DNA of 64,000 bases from Sporobacter termitidis DSM 10068 (lineage in GTDB: Bacteria > Bacillota > Clostridia > Oscillospirales > Oscillospiraceae), in the NCBI RefSeq assembly GCF_900130065.1, contig NZ_FQXV01000005.1, forward strand, positions 1 through 64,000, read 5' to 3'. Under the pieces are notes generated by a model. That model saw only the letters and a list, made by a program, of their open reading frames with translations, was not told the DNA's origin and made no database searches. How positions within the stretch are numbered: position 1 is the first letter of the stretch; each line of letters starts with the position of its first letter. The position numbers were made by a program, and so were the translations under genes. This document shows positions 1 to 8,831 of the stretch, in pieces.

Positions 1-43
1 GGTTAGCGACGTCCACTATATTGCCTTTTTCCACCGGGCTCAT
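1..43 (-). CDS. Peptide ABC transporter second ATPase, start only (cut by window edge)
   Basis: Only the first 14 codons are inside the window (MSPVEKGNIVDVAN). The ATG overlaps the stop of the preceding ATPase gene as ATGA, and a good ribosome-binding site (GGGAGGTGGGGAGA) lies just upstream. In Dpp/Opp operons a DppD-type ATPase is normally followed by a DppF-type ATPase, so this is most likely the DppF-like partner of the importer at 40-4683. The function is inferred from position only. Confidence 0.6.
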   Translation of the reverse strand, partial: MSPVEKGNIVDVAN

Positions 44-1020
44 TTCTCCCCACCTCCCAGCTTTGACGGACACGTCACATAGTGCTCCCCCTCCACGTGC
101 TCAAGCTCATGCGCCGGCGCCGTAAAGCACCTCTTTGTCCGGCGGCGGCATCTGGGCAGGAACGGGCACGTGGCCGGGCGGTTGATGAGCGACGGCGGCA
201 TGCCCTTAATGGGCACGAGCCGCTCTCCCAGCTTCGGCACGCAGCTCAAAAGCCCCTCCGTGTACGGATGCAGCGGGTTGGCCCAGATCTCCCGCACCGT
301 GCCGGACTCCACGATCCGCCCGGCGTACATGACGTTGATGCGGTGGGCATACCGCGCCACGATGCCCAGGTTATGCGTCACCATGACCAGCGCCGTGTGG
401 TATTTGTTCACCATCTCGTAAAGGAGCTCCAGCAGCTGCGCCTGGATCGTCGCGTCCAGGGCCGTGGTGGCCTCGTCGGCGATGATCAGCTTCGGATGGC
501 ACAGCATCGCCATGCCCACCATGACCCGCTGGCGCATCCCGCCCGAGAGCTGGTGCGGATAATCGTCGATCCGCTTTGACGGGTCGGGGATACCCACCTG
601 CCGCAGCATGTCGATGCTGCGCTCCCGCGCCTCCTTCCTGTCGATACCAAGGTGCTCGATCATCACCTCGGACATCTGCCGGCCGATCGTCATGGCCGGA
701 TTCAAGGACGTCATCGGCTCCTGGAACACCATGGATATCTTGCCCCCGCGGATGGCGCACATCTCCCGGCTGTTCCTGGCGTGCTTTAAGATATCCTCGC
801 CCTCGAACTCGGCCGAGCCGGCCACGATCTTCCCCGGCGGATTCGGAACGAGCTGCATGACGGACAGCTGGCTGACGGATTTCCCGCAGCCGCTCTCGCC
901 CACCAGGCCGATGATCTCGCCCTCGTCCACGTGATAGGACACGTTGTTGACGGCCTTGACGATGCCGCGCTCCGTCCTGAACTCCGTCGTCAGCCCGCTG
1001 ACGGTTAACAGTCTTTCCAT
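40..1020 (-). CDS. Peptide/nickel ABC transporter ATP-binding protein (DppD/OppD type)
   Basis: ATPase of a dipeptide/oligopeptide importer; it couples ATP hydrolysis to uptake through the permeases encoded just upstream. The protein (326 aa) shows Walker A GESGCGKS near residue 41, the signature LSGGMRQRV, Walker B LIIADEATTALD, and the C-terminal oligopeptide-binding ATPase extension with the Cys-containing CPFLPRCRRR segment. I chose the ATG at 1020 because GGGAGGAG lies 7 bases upstream; an in-frame ATG six codons earlier would sit on top of that site. Last complete gene of a permease-permease-ATPase series within the window; its stop overlaps the next start. Confidence 0.9.
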   Translation of the reverse strand: MERLLTVSGLTTEFRTERGIVKAVNNVSYHVDEGEIIGLVGESGCGKSVSQLSVMQLVPNPPGKIVAGSAEFEGEDILKHARNSREMCAIRGGKISMVFQEPMTSLNPAMTIGRQMSEVMIEHLGIDRKEARERSIDMLRQVGIPDPSKRIDDYPHQLSGGMRQRVMVGMAMLCHPKLIIADEATTALDATIQAQLLELLYEMVNKYHTALVMVTHNLGIVARYAHRINVMYAGRIVESGTVREIWANPLHPYTEGLLSCVPKLGERLVPIKGMPPSLINRPATCPFLPRCRRRTKRCFTAPAHELEHVEGEHYVTCPSKLGGGEK

Positions 1021-1034
1021 ATTCGCTCCTCCCG

Positions 1035-1979
1035 TCATTTCATTGATGTGCCGCGCAGCTTCGGGTCCAGCGCGTCGCGCAGGCCGTCGCCGACCATGTT
1101 GAAAGCGAAGACGAGTATCATGATGGCAAGCCCCGGCACCAGCGACAGCAGCGGCCGCATCAGCAGATATTTATAGCCGTCGAAGCACAGGCTGCCCCAG
1201 GCCGCCGTCGGCGGCAGGATGCCGAGCCCCAAAAAGCTCAGCGACGCCTCCTGCAGGATCGCCACGCCCATCATCATCGTCATCTGGACGATGAGCGGCG
1301 ACAGGCAGTTGGGCAGAATGTGCCGGAGCAGGATGCGAATTTTTCCGGCGCCCATCGACCGCTCCGCCAGGACATAGTCGTTCCGCTTGAGCGACTGTAC
1401 CTGGCCATTGACCAGGCGGATATACCCCGGCAGCAGCGTGAAGGCGATGGCCAGCACCACGCCGGGGACACCGGCTTTCAGAATGCTTACAATAATAATT
1501 GAAAAAATGAGGTTCGGAATGGACATCATGGCGTCTGTCAGGCGCATGATGATCGCCTGGACAGCACCCTCTGCATAGCCTGCGATCAGTCCGATCAATG
1601 TGCCGATGGCCGCCGATACTAAAACCGTGACGATGCCGACGGAGAGCGCCACGCGGGAGCCGTAGATGATCCGGCTCAGCAGGTCGCGCCCCAAGGCGTC
1701 CGTGCCCAGCAGATGCGCGCCGCCCGGCGCGGCCAGGACGTTGTGCAGGTCCTGGTCATACGGCCCATATGGCGCGATGACGCCCGCGAAGACCGCCATG
1801 AGAAGCATCAGAACAACCAAAACAAAACCGACAAAAACGACCTTTCGCTTGAAAAAGACCTTGACAAATCTTTTAAATTCGTTGACCGGAGGAAGCAGTT
1901 CTTCCCTGACGACGTCAAGTTCTTCACTCTGGCTTTCCGCCGGCACAGCGGCTGGCGTCTTCTCAAGTTCAATATTCAT
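1035..1979 (-). CDS. Peptide ABC transporter permease (DppC/OppC type)
   Basis: Inner-membrane permease of 314 aa. A cytoplasmic N-terminus of about 45 residues is followed by the first membrane helix (VVFVGFVLVVLMLLMAVFAG), the conserved GTDALGRDLLSR segment typical of DppC, and the coupling-helix region around AERSMGAGKIRILLRHILPN, which contacts the ATPase. Five or six membrane segments are expected. The gene starts 11 bases after the DppB-type permease ends and stops 15 bases before the ATPase start, so these are co-transcribed. Confidence 0.9.
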   Translation of the reverse strand: MNIELEKTPAAVPAESQSEELDVVREELLPPVNEFKRFVKVFFKRKVVFVGFVLVVLMLLMAVFAGVIAPYGPYDQDLHNVLAAPGGAHLLGTDALGRDLLSRIIYGSRVALSVGIVTVLVSAAIGTLIGLIAGYAEGAVQAIIMRLTDAMMSIPNLIFSIIIVSILKAGVPGVVLAIAFTLLPGYIRLVNGQVQSLKRNDYVLAERSMGAGKIRILLRHILPNCLSPLIVQMTMMMGVAILQEASLSFLGLGILPPTAAWGSLCFDGYKYLLMRPLLSLVPGLAIMILVFAFNMVGDGLRDALDPKLRGTSMK

Positions 1980-1990
1980 TCTCCGGCCCC

Positions 1991-2947
1991 CTATTCATAT
2001 TGAATACGCGGGTCGATCCAGCCATACAGCAAATCGACGATCAGACTGGAAAAGACAACGATCAGCGTCATCACCAGGGTCACCGCCTGGACGACGGGAT
2101 AGTCGTTGGCCAGCATCGAATCGACCATCAGCTTGCCCATGCCCGGAATGACAAAAACGGTCTCAACAACGACGGCACTGCCGACGATAAGCCGCAGCAT
2201 GGTGCCCTGCAGCGTGATGACCGGCATGAGCGAGTTTTTTATCACGTGCCGCAGGATGACCTTTTTCTCATTGAGACCCTTGGCCCAGGCGGTGCGTATG
2301 TAGTCCTCGCCCAGCGTTTCCAGGACGCTGGAGCGCATCTGCCGGGCGGTTGAGGCGATCGGCCCCAGCGCAATGACGACAACGGGCATGATGCTCTGCC
2401 TGACACTCATGCCGAAATTGTCCCACGGCAGCGTATACCCGTAGCTGGGGAGCCACTTCAGCTTCAACCCAAACAAAAAGATGAACAGAATACCCACCCA
2501 GAACTGCGGCGCCGTGATACCGATATTCGCAAGCACCGCGACAAGATTGTCGATAAACTTTCCCCGCCGTATCGCGCTGATCACGCCCAGCAGAGGTCCC
2601 ACGAGCAGGCTGATGACAAAGGCCGTCAGCCCCAGCAGGAGCGACACCGTCACCCTGCTGGCAAGCTCCTTGCCGATATCGTAGCTGTGTATGATAGACA
2701 GGCCGAAATCTCCCTGGACCACCTTGCTCAGCCAGTCGGCGTACTGGACCAGCACCGGACGGTCCAGGCCTTTTTCATGCCGGACCTGCTCGACCTGCTC
2801 CGGCGTCAGCGTCACCATCACGTTCTGCGTGACGAGCATATCGATCGGGTCACCGGGGAGCGCTCTGACCAGAATGAAAACGGAGAAGCTCACTAAAACA
2901 ATAATGACGATTGCATGCAATAATCGCCGAACAATATAACTCAGCAT
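1991..2947 (-). CDS. Peptide ABC transporter permease (DppB/OppB type)
   Basis: Inner-membrane permease of 318 aa. The N-terminus MLSYIVRRLLHAIVIIVLVS is the usual DppB start with its first membrane helix and is followed by RALPGDPID. The EAA-like coupling segment is RTAWAKGLNEKKVILRHVIKN, and the C-terminus ends with LLYGWIDPRIQYE, typical of the family. The reading frame stays open 30 codons further upstream, but ATG 2947 has AAAGGAG 7 bases upstream and matches the family N-terminus, so it is the start. It follows the binding-protein gene after a 131-base gap that carries a hairpin. Confidence 0.9.
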   Translation of the reverse strand: MLSYIVRRLLHAIVIIVLVSFSVFILVRALPGDPIDMLVTQNVMVTLTPEQVEQVRHEKGLDRPVLVQYADWLSKVVQGDFGLSIIHSYDIGKELASRVTVSLLLGLTAFVISLLVGPLLGVISAIRRGKFIDNLVAVLANIGITAPQFWVGILFIFLFGLKLKWLPSYGYTLPWDNFGMSVRQSIMPVVVIALGPIASTARQMRSSVLETLGEDYIRTAWAKGLNEKKVILRHVIKNSLMPVITLQGTMLRLIVGSAVVVETVFVIPGMGKLMVDSMLANDYPVVQAVTLVMTLIVVFSSLIVDLLYGWIDPRIQYE

Positions 2948-2992
2948 CGTATTCTCCTTTGTACCTGTACAATGATGCTCCCATGAAACGGC

Positions 2993-3039
2993 GGTTGAGG
3001 GGAAGCAGATAAAGGAGGTCTGAAATCTTCCCCTCAACC
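2993..3039 (-). other. Intercistronic hairpin after the binding-protein gene
   Basis: Perfect 13-base arms (GGTTGAGGGGAAG at 2993-3005 and its complement at 3027-3039) enclose a 21-base loop. There is no T-run after it on the minus strand, so it is more likely an mRNA-stabilising or partial attenuating structure that keeps binding-protein mRNA more abundant than permease mRNA. Confidence 0.6.
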
Positions 3040-3078
3040 ATGCGCAGTTAGCTGAAGCTCATAACTTCATGGCAATCG

Positions 3079-4683
3079 TCACTTGGCGAAATAGGCGTTT
3101 GCCGGCTGATACTGGGTACCGGCGTCCCATTTGGTAAATTCGCCGCCCTTGACGTACGGCTTGGTAACCCATGTATCCATTTGATTGTAAACTGGGATAA
3201 CCAGCATATTGTCCGCGGTCAGCTCGGCCATATCCCGGAGCTGCTGGGCGTTGTCCTGAATATGCATCGAATCCTGGATGAGGGTCTCCATTTCATCGGG
3301 CGCCCACAAATTCGGATAAATCGTTTGCGTCTTGCCGAAGAAGAAGTTGAACGTGCTGCCGATCTGCGGCAGGGCCCTCACGTGCTGCACCAAAAGGCCG
3401 TCCCAATCCTTTCGGATGGCCGTATAGCCGCCGCTGTCGGGGAACTGCAGCTCCGCCTTGATACCGATCTGGCTGAGCATGCTCTGGATGGCGACAATGG
3501 TATCTTTATCCGTCATACCCGGCTGTGCGTAAATGGTCGTTGAAAAGCCGTTCTCATATCCGGCCTGCTTCATCAGTTCCTTTGCCTTGTCAAGATCGTA
3601 GGTGCAGTTGTAGGAATCGTCGAGGTGCCCCGCCGGGAAGGCGTCCGCCACCATCTGGTCGCCGGACGTCCAGACGCCGAAGCCCCTTGCCGCAACGATG
3701 GAGTCACGGTCGATCGCGTAGGAAATGGCTTGTCTGACCTCCGTCTTGCTCAGCGGGGAGCTCTGATCCTTGCTGCTGGGTATCAGGCAGTTTGTACCCA
3801 TGGGCGCGGAAATTATCGTAAAGCCCAACTGGCGCAGTGTTTCAATCTGCTCGCCGCTTGTGGTCTCGAGAACATCAACGCTTTGTTGGCCGTCTGCCTG
3901 CATGGCAATATTTTGCGTCATGGCGTCTCTGATGAACTGGTATTCGATGCCGTCCAGATAGGGCTTGTCCTTCTGCCAGTAGTTCGGATTTTTAGTAAAT
4001 TCGATCGAGGCGCCCTGCACATATTTCTTGAGGATGAACGGGCCTGTGCCCACAGGGTTATCCTTGGCCCAAGCTTCGCCGTTTTTCTCATACGACTCCT
4101 TGGAGATCACGGCGTTTGTGTGCGTTGTCAGGCTTGATACGATGTCGTTTGAATATTGGTCAAATTTAAGCGCGATTTCATAATCGCCGAGCTTTACAAT
4201 ATCCGTAATGGCTGTGCTTACCATATTTGCTTTTTTATCGTTTCGCAGGTTCCACACGGCGACGTCGGCATTCCAGTCGGACCCGTCGGTAAATTTGACG
4301 CCCTGCCGCAGCTCAATAACGATCTGCTTGTTGTCAATGTCGGTTTTATAGGATTCGGCGAGGACGGGCTCAAGGTCGCCCGATGCGCTTTGTATAAAAA
4401 GCGTTTCGCAGGTGGGCACAAGCAGTATCAGGTCGACGCCGTAAACAAGCCACGGCACGCCGATGGGGTTGGCGCCTTCCGCCGTGCAGACGATTTTCAT
4501 AACGCCGCCATATTGCGGCGTGCCCTCGGCGTCAGAATCTGCGGACGGGGAAGCCGTCGCCGCCAGGACCGGCGCTCCCGGGGCGGAAGACGATGGTGAC
4601 GTGTCCGTCCCCGGAGTCTTTGCGCAAGCAAACAGTGAGCAGACTAATACCAATGCGAGAATAACTGCCAGTGACCTTTTCAT
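3079..4683 (-). CDS. Peptide/nickel ABC transporter substrate-binding lipoprotein (SBP_bac_5)
   Basis: Extracellular solute-binding lipoprotein of 534 aa. It has a signal peptide (MKRSLAVILALVLVCSLFAC) with lipobox LFAC, so Cys19 or Cys20 would be lipidated, then a flexible Ser/Pro/Ala linker to about residue 50. The mature part has the family 5 hallmarks: WNLRNDKKANM, NPVGTGPFILKKYVQGASIE followed by NPNYW, then VRQAISYAIDRDSIV. ATG 4683 has AAGGAGGT 8 bases upstream. It heads an operon with the DppB, DppC and ATPase genes below it. The ligand cannot be told from sequence; peptides, nickel chelates or other amides are possible. Confidence 0.92.
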   Translation of the reverse strand: MKRSLAVILALVLVCSLFACAKTPGTDTSPSSSAPGAPVLAATASPSADSDAEGTPQYGGVMKIVCTAEGANPIGVPWLVYGVDLILLVPTCETLFIQSASGDLEPVLAESYKTDIDNKQIVIELRQGVKFTDGSDWNADVAVWNLRNDKKANMVSTAITDIVKLGDYEIALKFDQYSNDIVSSLTTHTNAVISKESYEKNGEAWAKDNPVGTGPFILKKYVQGASIEFTKNPNYWQKDKPYLDGIEYQFIRDAMTQNIAMQADGQQSVDVLETTSGEQIETLRQLGFTIISAPMGTNCLIPSSKDQSSPLSKTEVRQAISYAIDRDSIVAARGFGVWTSGDQMVADAFPAGHLDDSYNCTYDLDKAKELMKQAGYENGFSTTIYAQPGMTDKDTIVAIQSMLSQIGIKAELQFPDSGGYTAIRKDWDGLLVQHVRALPQIGSTFNFFFGKTQTIYPNLWAPDEMETLIQDSMHIQDNAQQLRDMAELTADNMLVIPVYNQMDTWVTKPYVKGGEFTKWDAGTQYQPANAYFAK

Positions 4684-4702
4684 TTATTTACCTCCTTATT
4701 GT

Positions 4703-4722
4703 TTTAGCAGTACACTGCTAAA
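4703..4722 (-). promoter_or_regulatory. 20-bp perfect palindrome in the 5' leader of the first peptide operon
   Basis: Arms TTTAGCAGT and ACTGCTAAA flank the two-base centre AC. It lies immediately upstream of the ribosome-binding site of the binding-protein gene and about 165 bases downstream of the promoter. It could be a repressor operator acting as a roadblock or an RNA hairpin close to the ribosome-binding site. Confidence 0.5.
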
Positions 4723-4858
4723 TCCTACCGACAGCGTTTGCCATGCTGAGTAGATGTGTCAAGCAACCGGATAATTTAATTTGGTCTCACCCTTGATATT
4801 GCGGCTGTATCCATTCTAATCAGAAAAGTGCCGATCAGAATCTGCACGAATTCACGAA

Positions 4859-4928
4859 ATAAATTCAATTTCTGAGTGCGTGTTTTATTATAAATTCATA
4901 AATTGAAGTTGTCAACACTATAAATTCA
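4859..4928 (-). repeat. Three direct TGAATTTAT repeats at about 30-bp spacing over the promoter
   Basis: On the minus strand TGAATTTAT occurs at 4859-4867, 4890-4898 and 4920-4928, spaced 31 and 30 bp apart, which is close to three helical turns. The middle copy touches the -10 box, and the outer two flank the promoter. This layout suggests an operator array for a regulator binding one face of the DNA. The regulator is unknown. Confidence 0.5.
4887..4915 (-). promoter_or_regulatory. Sigma-A promoter of the first peptide-transport operon
   Basis: Perfect consensus: TTGACA at 4910-4915, a 17-bp spacer and TATAAT at 4887-4892. Transcription would start near 4880 and give a leader of about 195 bases before the binding-protein gene at 4683. 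Confidence 0.85.
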
Positions 4929-5135
4929 AATTTTGACTAAGCAGGACAATAATAAAAGCAGATGCACGATCCGGATAATTGCAGCCTCTTTGCCCTGCCG
5001 CTCCGGTTTCTCTGCGTTACGAAAAAAAATTGTTCAAAAATTAAAAATTTTTGTTGCAAAAGTCTCTCTCGGTTGTCGTTATATAGTGTAGCCAATTCCT
5101 AACTTGCTGCTACCTTTTTCCTTCTACCTACCTAA

Positions 5136-5174
5136 ATGGGCAAATGCGTTTCCGTTCAGGAAACGCATTTGCTC
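5136..5174 (-). terminator. Terminator of the second peptide operon
   Basis: Perfect 14-base arms (GCAAATGCGTTTCC at 5140-5153 and its complement at 5159-5172) with loop GTTCA, placed 35 bases after the stop of the phosphoesterase gene. The T-run on the minus strand is short (CCCATTT), so termination strength is uncertain. Confidence 0.6.
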
Positions 5175-5206
5175 ATTTCAGGCTGTCGGCGGCGGGCCTG
5201 TGTACG

Positions 5207-6010
5207 CTACAGGCTGATGACCGTCAGGGCCTCGTCCAGCTCTCTTTCAAAATCGCCGCCGCGCCACTCGGTATGATAATTTAGGCAGGAGCAGATATAG
5301 GCCACCCCGTTTTTCTCAAGCCGCTTCCGATAATGGACATGCCCCATGATGCTGTAGCGCACGCCGGAGCTTTCAAACAGGGCGCCGTATTCCCCGCTTC
5401 CCAGAAACGCATTGAAGTACGGCCAGGGCGCCCTGCTTTCCGGCACGGTAAAGCTCCCGTCCGTCACCATATGCGTGACGGCGATGCGCTGCTTGCCCGC
5501 GGTATCGGCAAGCTGCTGCTCCAGGCGGTCCAGCATCCGCCGGTGCACCTGCGGGTCCGGCTGTTTCCAATCGATAAAAACGCTGTCCTGCCATGTGCGG
5601 TTAAGCATCGATTTTCTCTCGAACTCTTCCTGCGTATATCCTTTATTGCCGAAGGAATAATCGTACCAGCCGATGTCCCCGAGAAGCACCCAACCGCCGG
5701 CCAGCGGCACGCTTTTGCCGATCAGGCAGGCCGGGTGCGCCCGATAGCGCTCGTAAAGCTCCGCCGTGCCGGCGGGGTTTTTCTCATCCCGCCACATGTC
5801 GTGGTTCCCCGGCACAAAATAGACGGGCCTGCCCGAAAGGGCCGTCACACGGTCGATGAAATCCAGCGTGACGCGCTGGTTGTTGGAAATGTCGCCGGCG
5901 ATCACAAGGCCGTCCAGCGCCTTTTCCGCCATTTTCCCGGCCAGCCGCTCCAGAACCGGAAAGTCTTTGTTCCTGTCAACGTGAATATCGGAGATAACGC
6001 CTATTTTCAT
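5207..6010 (-). CDS. Calcineurin-like metallophosphoesterase
   Basis: Predicted cytoplasmic dinuclear-metal phosphoesterase of 267 aa. All the family motifs are visible in order: DIHVD near residue 8 (D-x-H), GDISNN, GNHDMW, VTHMVTD and GHVHYRKR (the closing GHxH). The substrate is not indicated. ATG 6010 has AAGGGG 9 bases upstream and starts 7 bases after the DppF-like ATPase ends, so it is the last gene of the operon running down from 13696. A terminator follows. A role in hydrolysing a phosphodiester or phosphorylated product of the imported compound is only a guess from context. Confidence 0.88.
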   Translation of the reverse strand: MKIGVISDIHVDRNKDFPVLERLAGKMAEKALDGLVIAGDISNNQRVTLDFIDRVTALSGRPVYFVPGNHDMWRDEKNPAGTAELYERYRAHPACLIGKSVPLAGGWVLLGDIGWYDYSFGNKGYTQEEFERKSMLNRTWQDSVFIDWKQPDPQVHRRMLDRLEQQLADTAGKQRIAVTHMVTDGSFTVPESRAPWPYFNAFLGSGEYGALFESSGVRYSIMGHVHYRKRLEKNGVAYICSCLNYHTEWRGGDFERELDEALTVISL

Positions 6011-6016
6011 ATCATG

Positions 6017-7000
6017 TCACCCCTTGTTCTCCAGGGCAAAATGGCAGCAGGCATAATGGCCCCGGCATATCTCCCGCATCTCCGGCGGTGTCTGACGGCA
6101 GAGGTCCCGGGCCTGACGGCATCTTGTGTGGAACGCGCAGCCTGACGGCGGAGCGAGGAGGCTCGGCACCTCGCCCTCCAGAATAATGCGCTCGACGCCC
6201 CTGTCGGCCACCGACGGCATGGTTGACAGCAGCGCCTTTGTATACGGGTGCCGGGCGTCGCCGTATATATCGTCCACAGCGCCGTACTCCACCAGACGGC
6301 CCAGGTACATCACGCCGAGCCTGTCGCTCATGTACTGCACGACGTTGAGATCGTGGGAGATAAACAGATATGTGAGTTGCCGCGTTCTTTGCAGCTTTTT
6401 GAGCAGGTTCAGGATTTGCGACTGGACGGAGACGTCCAGCGCGGAAACCACCTCGTCGGCCACGAGCAGCTTTGAAGCAAGCATCAGCGCCGCCGCGATA
6501 TTGACGCGCTGCCGCTGGCCACCGCTCAGCTCATGAGGGTAACGGGACGCGCAGCTCTCGTCAAGCCCCACCGTTTCCAGCATTTCGGCCACAAGCCTCT
6601 GCCGGGCCTGCTTGCTGTAATCCGCGTTTATCAGCAGGGGCTCCCCGACGATCCAGCCGATCTTCCGTTTGGGATTGAGCGACGCGCTCGGGTCCTGCAG
6701 GACAATCTGGATCTCGCGGCGGGCCGCCGCTTTCTCCCTGCCGCTCATGGCGGAAAAGCTTTTGCCGCCGTAACGGATTTCCCCCGCGGTGGGCGGAAGG
6801 ATGCCCGCCAGCACATGGCCGGCGGTGGATTTTCCGCAGCCCGACTCTCCCACCAGGCCGAAGGTCTCGCCCGGGTAAATCGACAGGCTCAGCCTGTCGA
6901 CAGCCTTAATCTGCTGTTTTAGGAACGGATTCTTTTTGCTTTTGACGCGGTAATACCTGCTCAGGTCCCGCAGCTCAAGGAGTGGTTCAACAGCGCTCAA
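6017..7000 (-). CDS. Peptide ABC transporter ATP-binding protein (DppF/OppF type)
   Basis: Second ATPase of the importer at 6017-11361 (327 aa). It shows Walker A GESGCGKST, Q-loop LQDPSASLNPKRKIG, signature ELSGGQRQRVN, Walker B LLVADEVVSALDVS and the C-terminal extension CAFHTRCRQARDLC. I chose the TTG at 7000 because GGGAGG lies 8 bases upstream; the in-frame GTG at 7009 lies directly against that site and cannot be read with normal spacing. The start overlaps the end of the DppD-like gene by 14 bases, which suggests translational coupling. Confidence 0.88.
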   Translation of the reverse strand: MSAVEPLLELRDLSRYYRVKSKKNPFLKQQIKAVDRLSLSIYPGETFGLVGESGCGKSTAGHVLAGILPPTAGEIRYGGKSFSAMSGREKAAARREIQIVLQDPSASLNPKRKIGWIVGEPLLINADYSKQARQRLVAEMLETVGLDESCASRYPHELSGGQRQRVNIAAALMLASKLLVADEVVSALDVSVQSQILNLLKKLQRTRQLTYLFISHDLNVVQYMSDRLGVMYLGRLVEYGAVDDIYGDARHPYTKALLSTMPSVADRGVERIILEGEVPSLLAPPSGCAFHTRCRQARDLCRQTPPEMREICRGHYACCHFALENKG

Positions 7001-7967
7001 TAGCTTCACCTCCCGCCAGAAAGCAGCGCACCCTTCTCCCGTTCAGCCCCCGGAGCGCCGGCGCCGCCGAAAAGCAGACGGCGGAGGCCTGAGCGCACCG
7101 GTCGGAAAACGGGCAGACGTCCGGCTTTCTTTTATCCAAAGGGGCGACGGCGCCCGGGATGCTGTACAGGTCCCGCCCTCTGTTCTGCGCCGTCGGGATG
7201 GACGCCAGCAGCTGCCTTGTATAAGGATGCATCGGATGACGCAGGACGTCCTCCGTCCCGCCCTCCTCGACGATCAGGCCGGCGTACATGACGAGAAGCC
7301 GGGAGCACACCTCCTTAACCACGCCCAGGTCGTGGGAAATGAAAAGCACCGTGGCGGACAGCGTGCGGTTCAGCTGCCTGATGAGCTCCAGAATCTGAAA
7401 CTGGATCGTCACGTCCAGCGCCGTCGTGGGCTCGTCGGCAATCAGCAGCGCCGGACGGTTGATAAGCGCCATGCAGATGACGACGCGCTGCTTCATCCCC
7501 CCCGAAAGCTGATGGGGGTATTCCCAGTAAAGCGACGGGGCGCGGGACAGGCCCACCTGACGCATCATGCCGATTGCCGCCTCTCTGGCCTCGGCTCTGC
7601 TGCCGGTATGGTGCAGCAAAAACGCCTCGGCGATCTGCCGGCCCACCGGCACCAGTGGATTCAGCGCCGTCATGGGCTCCTGAAAAACGATGGAGATGTC
7701 CCGGCCGCGGAACACGCATTTTTCTTCCTCGGTTAAAGAAAGCAGGTCCCGGCCCCGAAAAAGGACGCGGCCCCCGGCCCTTGCCGTTTCGGGCAGCAGC
7801 CCCATAATCGACAGCGCGGTCAGGCTTTTGCCGCAGCCGGATTCGCCCACCAGGCCCACCGTCTCGCCTTTTCCGATCTGAAAGCCGACCTGCTCGACGG
7901 CCTTGTAATATCGGCCGCCGTTTAAAACCTCGACCGACAGCCCCTGAATGTCTAATAATTGTTCCAT
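6987..7967 (-). CDS. Peptide ABC transporter ATP-binding protein (DppD/OppD type)
   Basis: First ATPase of the second peptide importer (326 aa). Walker A is GESGCGKS, the Q-loop lies in VFQEPMTALNPLVPVG, the signature is QLSGGMKQRV, and Walker B is [14 protein letters not shown]. The C-terminal DVCPFSDRCAQASAVC segment is the usual oligopeptide-ATPase extension. It follows the DppC-like gene after 10 bases with the ribosome-binding site TGAGGA. It would form a heterodimer with the DppF-like protein encoded next. Confidence 0.9.
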   Translation of the reverse strand: MEQLLDIQGLSVEVLNGGRYYKAVEQVGFQIGKGETVGLVGESGCGKSLTALSIMGLLPETARAGGRVLFRGRDLLSLTEEEKCVFRGRDISIVFQEPMTALNPLVPVGRQIAEAFLLHHTGSRAEAREAAIGMMRQVGLSRAPSLYWEYPHQLSGGMKQRVVICMALINRPALLIADEPTTALDVTIQFQILELIRQLNRTLSATVLFISHDLGVVKEVCSRLLVMYAGLIVEEGGTEDVLRHPMHPYTRQLLASIPTAQNRGRDLYSIPGAVAPLDKRKPDVCPFSDRCAQASAVCFSAAPALRGLNGRRVRCFLAGGEAIERC

Positions 7968-7977
7968 GACACCGTCC

Positions 7978-8796
7978 TCACAGCGTTTTTGTGTCCGTCA
8001 GGTCCCGCAGCCCGTCTCCCAGGAGGTTAAAGCCCAGCACCGTGAGCGTGATCATGCAGCCCGGTATAAAGGCGTACCAGGGATTTGTCAGCAGATAGGC
8101 CTGGGCCTCGAACAGCATCTTCCCCCAGCTGGGCTGGGGCGGCTGAATGCCGAGCCCCAGATAGCTCAGCCCGGCCTCGGCCAGGATGGCGGTGGAAAAG
8201 GCGAGCGTCGCCGTGACGATCAGGGGCGATAACATGTTGGGCAGAATATGGCACGCGATCAGCCTTGGGACGGAGGCGCCGCGGGATTTTGCGGCCTTGA
8301 TGTAATCCAGCTCCTTGATCTGCATAAAGCACGCCCTGGTGATCCGGCAAAAGCGCGGGACAGCGGTGACGCCCAGCGCCAGAGCCGTGCTCACGCTGCC
8401 GGGACCGATCAGGGTGATGAGCACAAGGGCCAGTATGATGCCCGGGAAGGCCATCTGCGCGTCCATCAGGCGCATGATCACCTCGTCCGCCGGGCCGCCG
8501 AGATAGCCGGAAACCGCCCCCAGTATAAACCCCGCCGCAAGCCCGATGGCCACCGACGTAAAGCCGACGAAACAGACCGTCTGCGCGCCCTTCATCACCC
8601 GGCTGAAGATATCCCGGCCGAAATTATCCGTGCCGAGAAGGTGCTGGAAAGACGGCGGCTGGAATTTTGCCTGGGTGTTCATTTTATTGGGGTCGTACGG
8701 CGTGCAGATAAGGCTCAGGATCAGGAGGATCAGAAACAGGCACAGCAGTATGGCACCCACCTTGAAATTCGTGTTGCGCCCGGCTTTTTTAATCAT
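7978..8796 (-). CDS. Peptide ABC transporter permease (DppC/OppC type)
   Basis: Permease of 272 aa. The first membrane helix is VGAILLCLFLILLILSLI, followed by the conserved GTDNFGRDIFSRVMKG motif, then a transmembrane domain with the coupling segment AAKSRGASVPRLIACHILPN. The C-terminus GDGLRDLTDTKTL is the normal DppC ending. ATG 8796 has GTGAGG upstream. It lacks the long cytoplasmic N-terminus seen in the paralogue at 1035-1979. It pairs with the DppB-like permease 35 bases upstream. Confidence 0.9.
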   Translation of the reverse strand: MIKKAGRNTNFKVGAILLCLFLILLILSLICTPYDPNKMNTQAKFQPPSFQHLLGTDNFGRDIFSRVMKGAQTVCFVGFTSVAIGLAAGFILGAVSGYLGGPADEVIMRLMDAQMAFPGIILALVLITLIGPGSVSTALALGVTAVPRFCRITRACFMQIKELDYIKAAKSRGASVPRLIACHILPNMLSPLIVTATLAFSTAILAEAGLSYLGLGIQPPQPSWGKMLFEAQAYLLTNPWYAFIPGCMITLTVLGFNLLGDGLRDLTDTKTL

Positions 8797-8831
8797 GTTG
8801 AAACCTCACGCGCGGCCGCGCTTTCTCTTCG

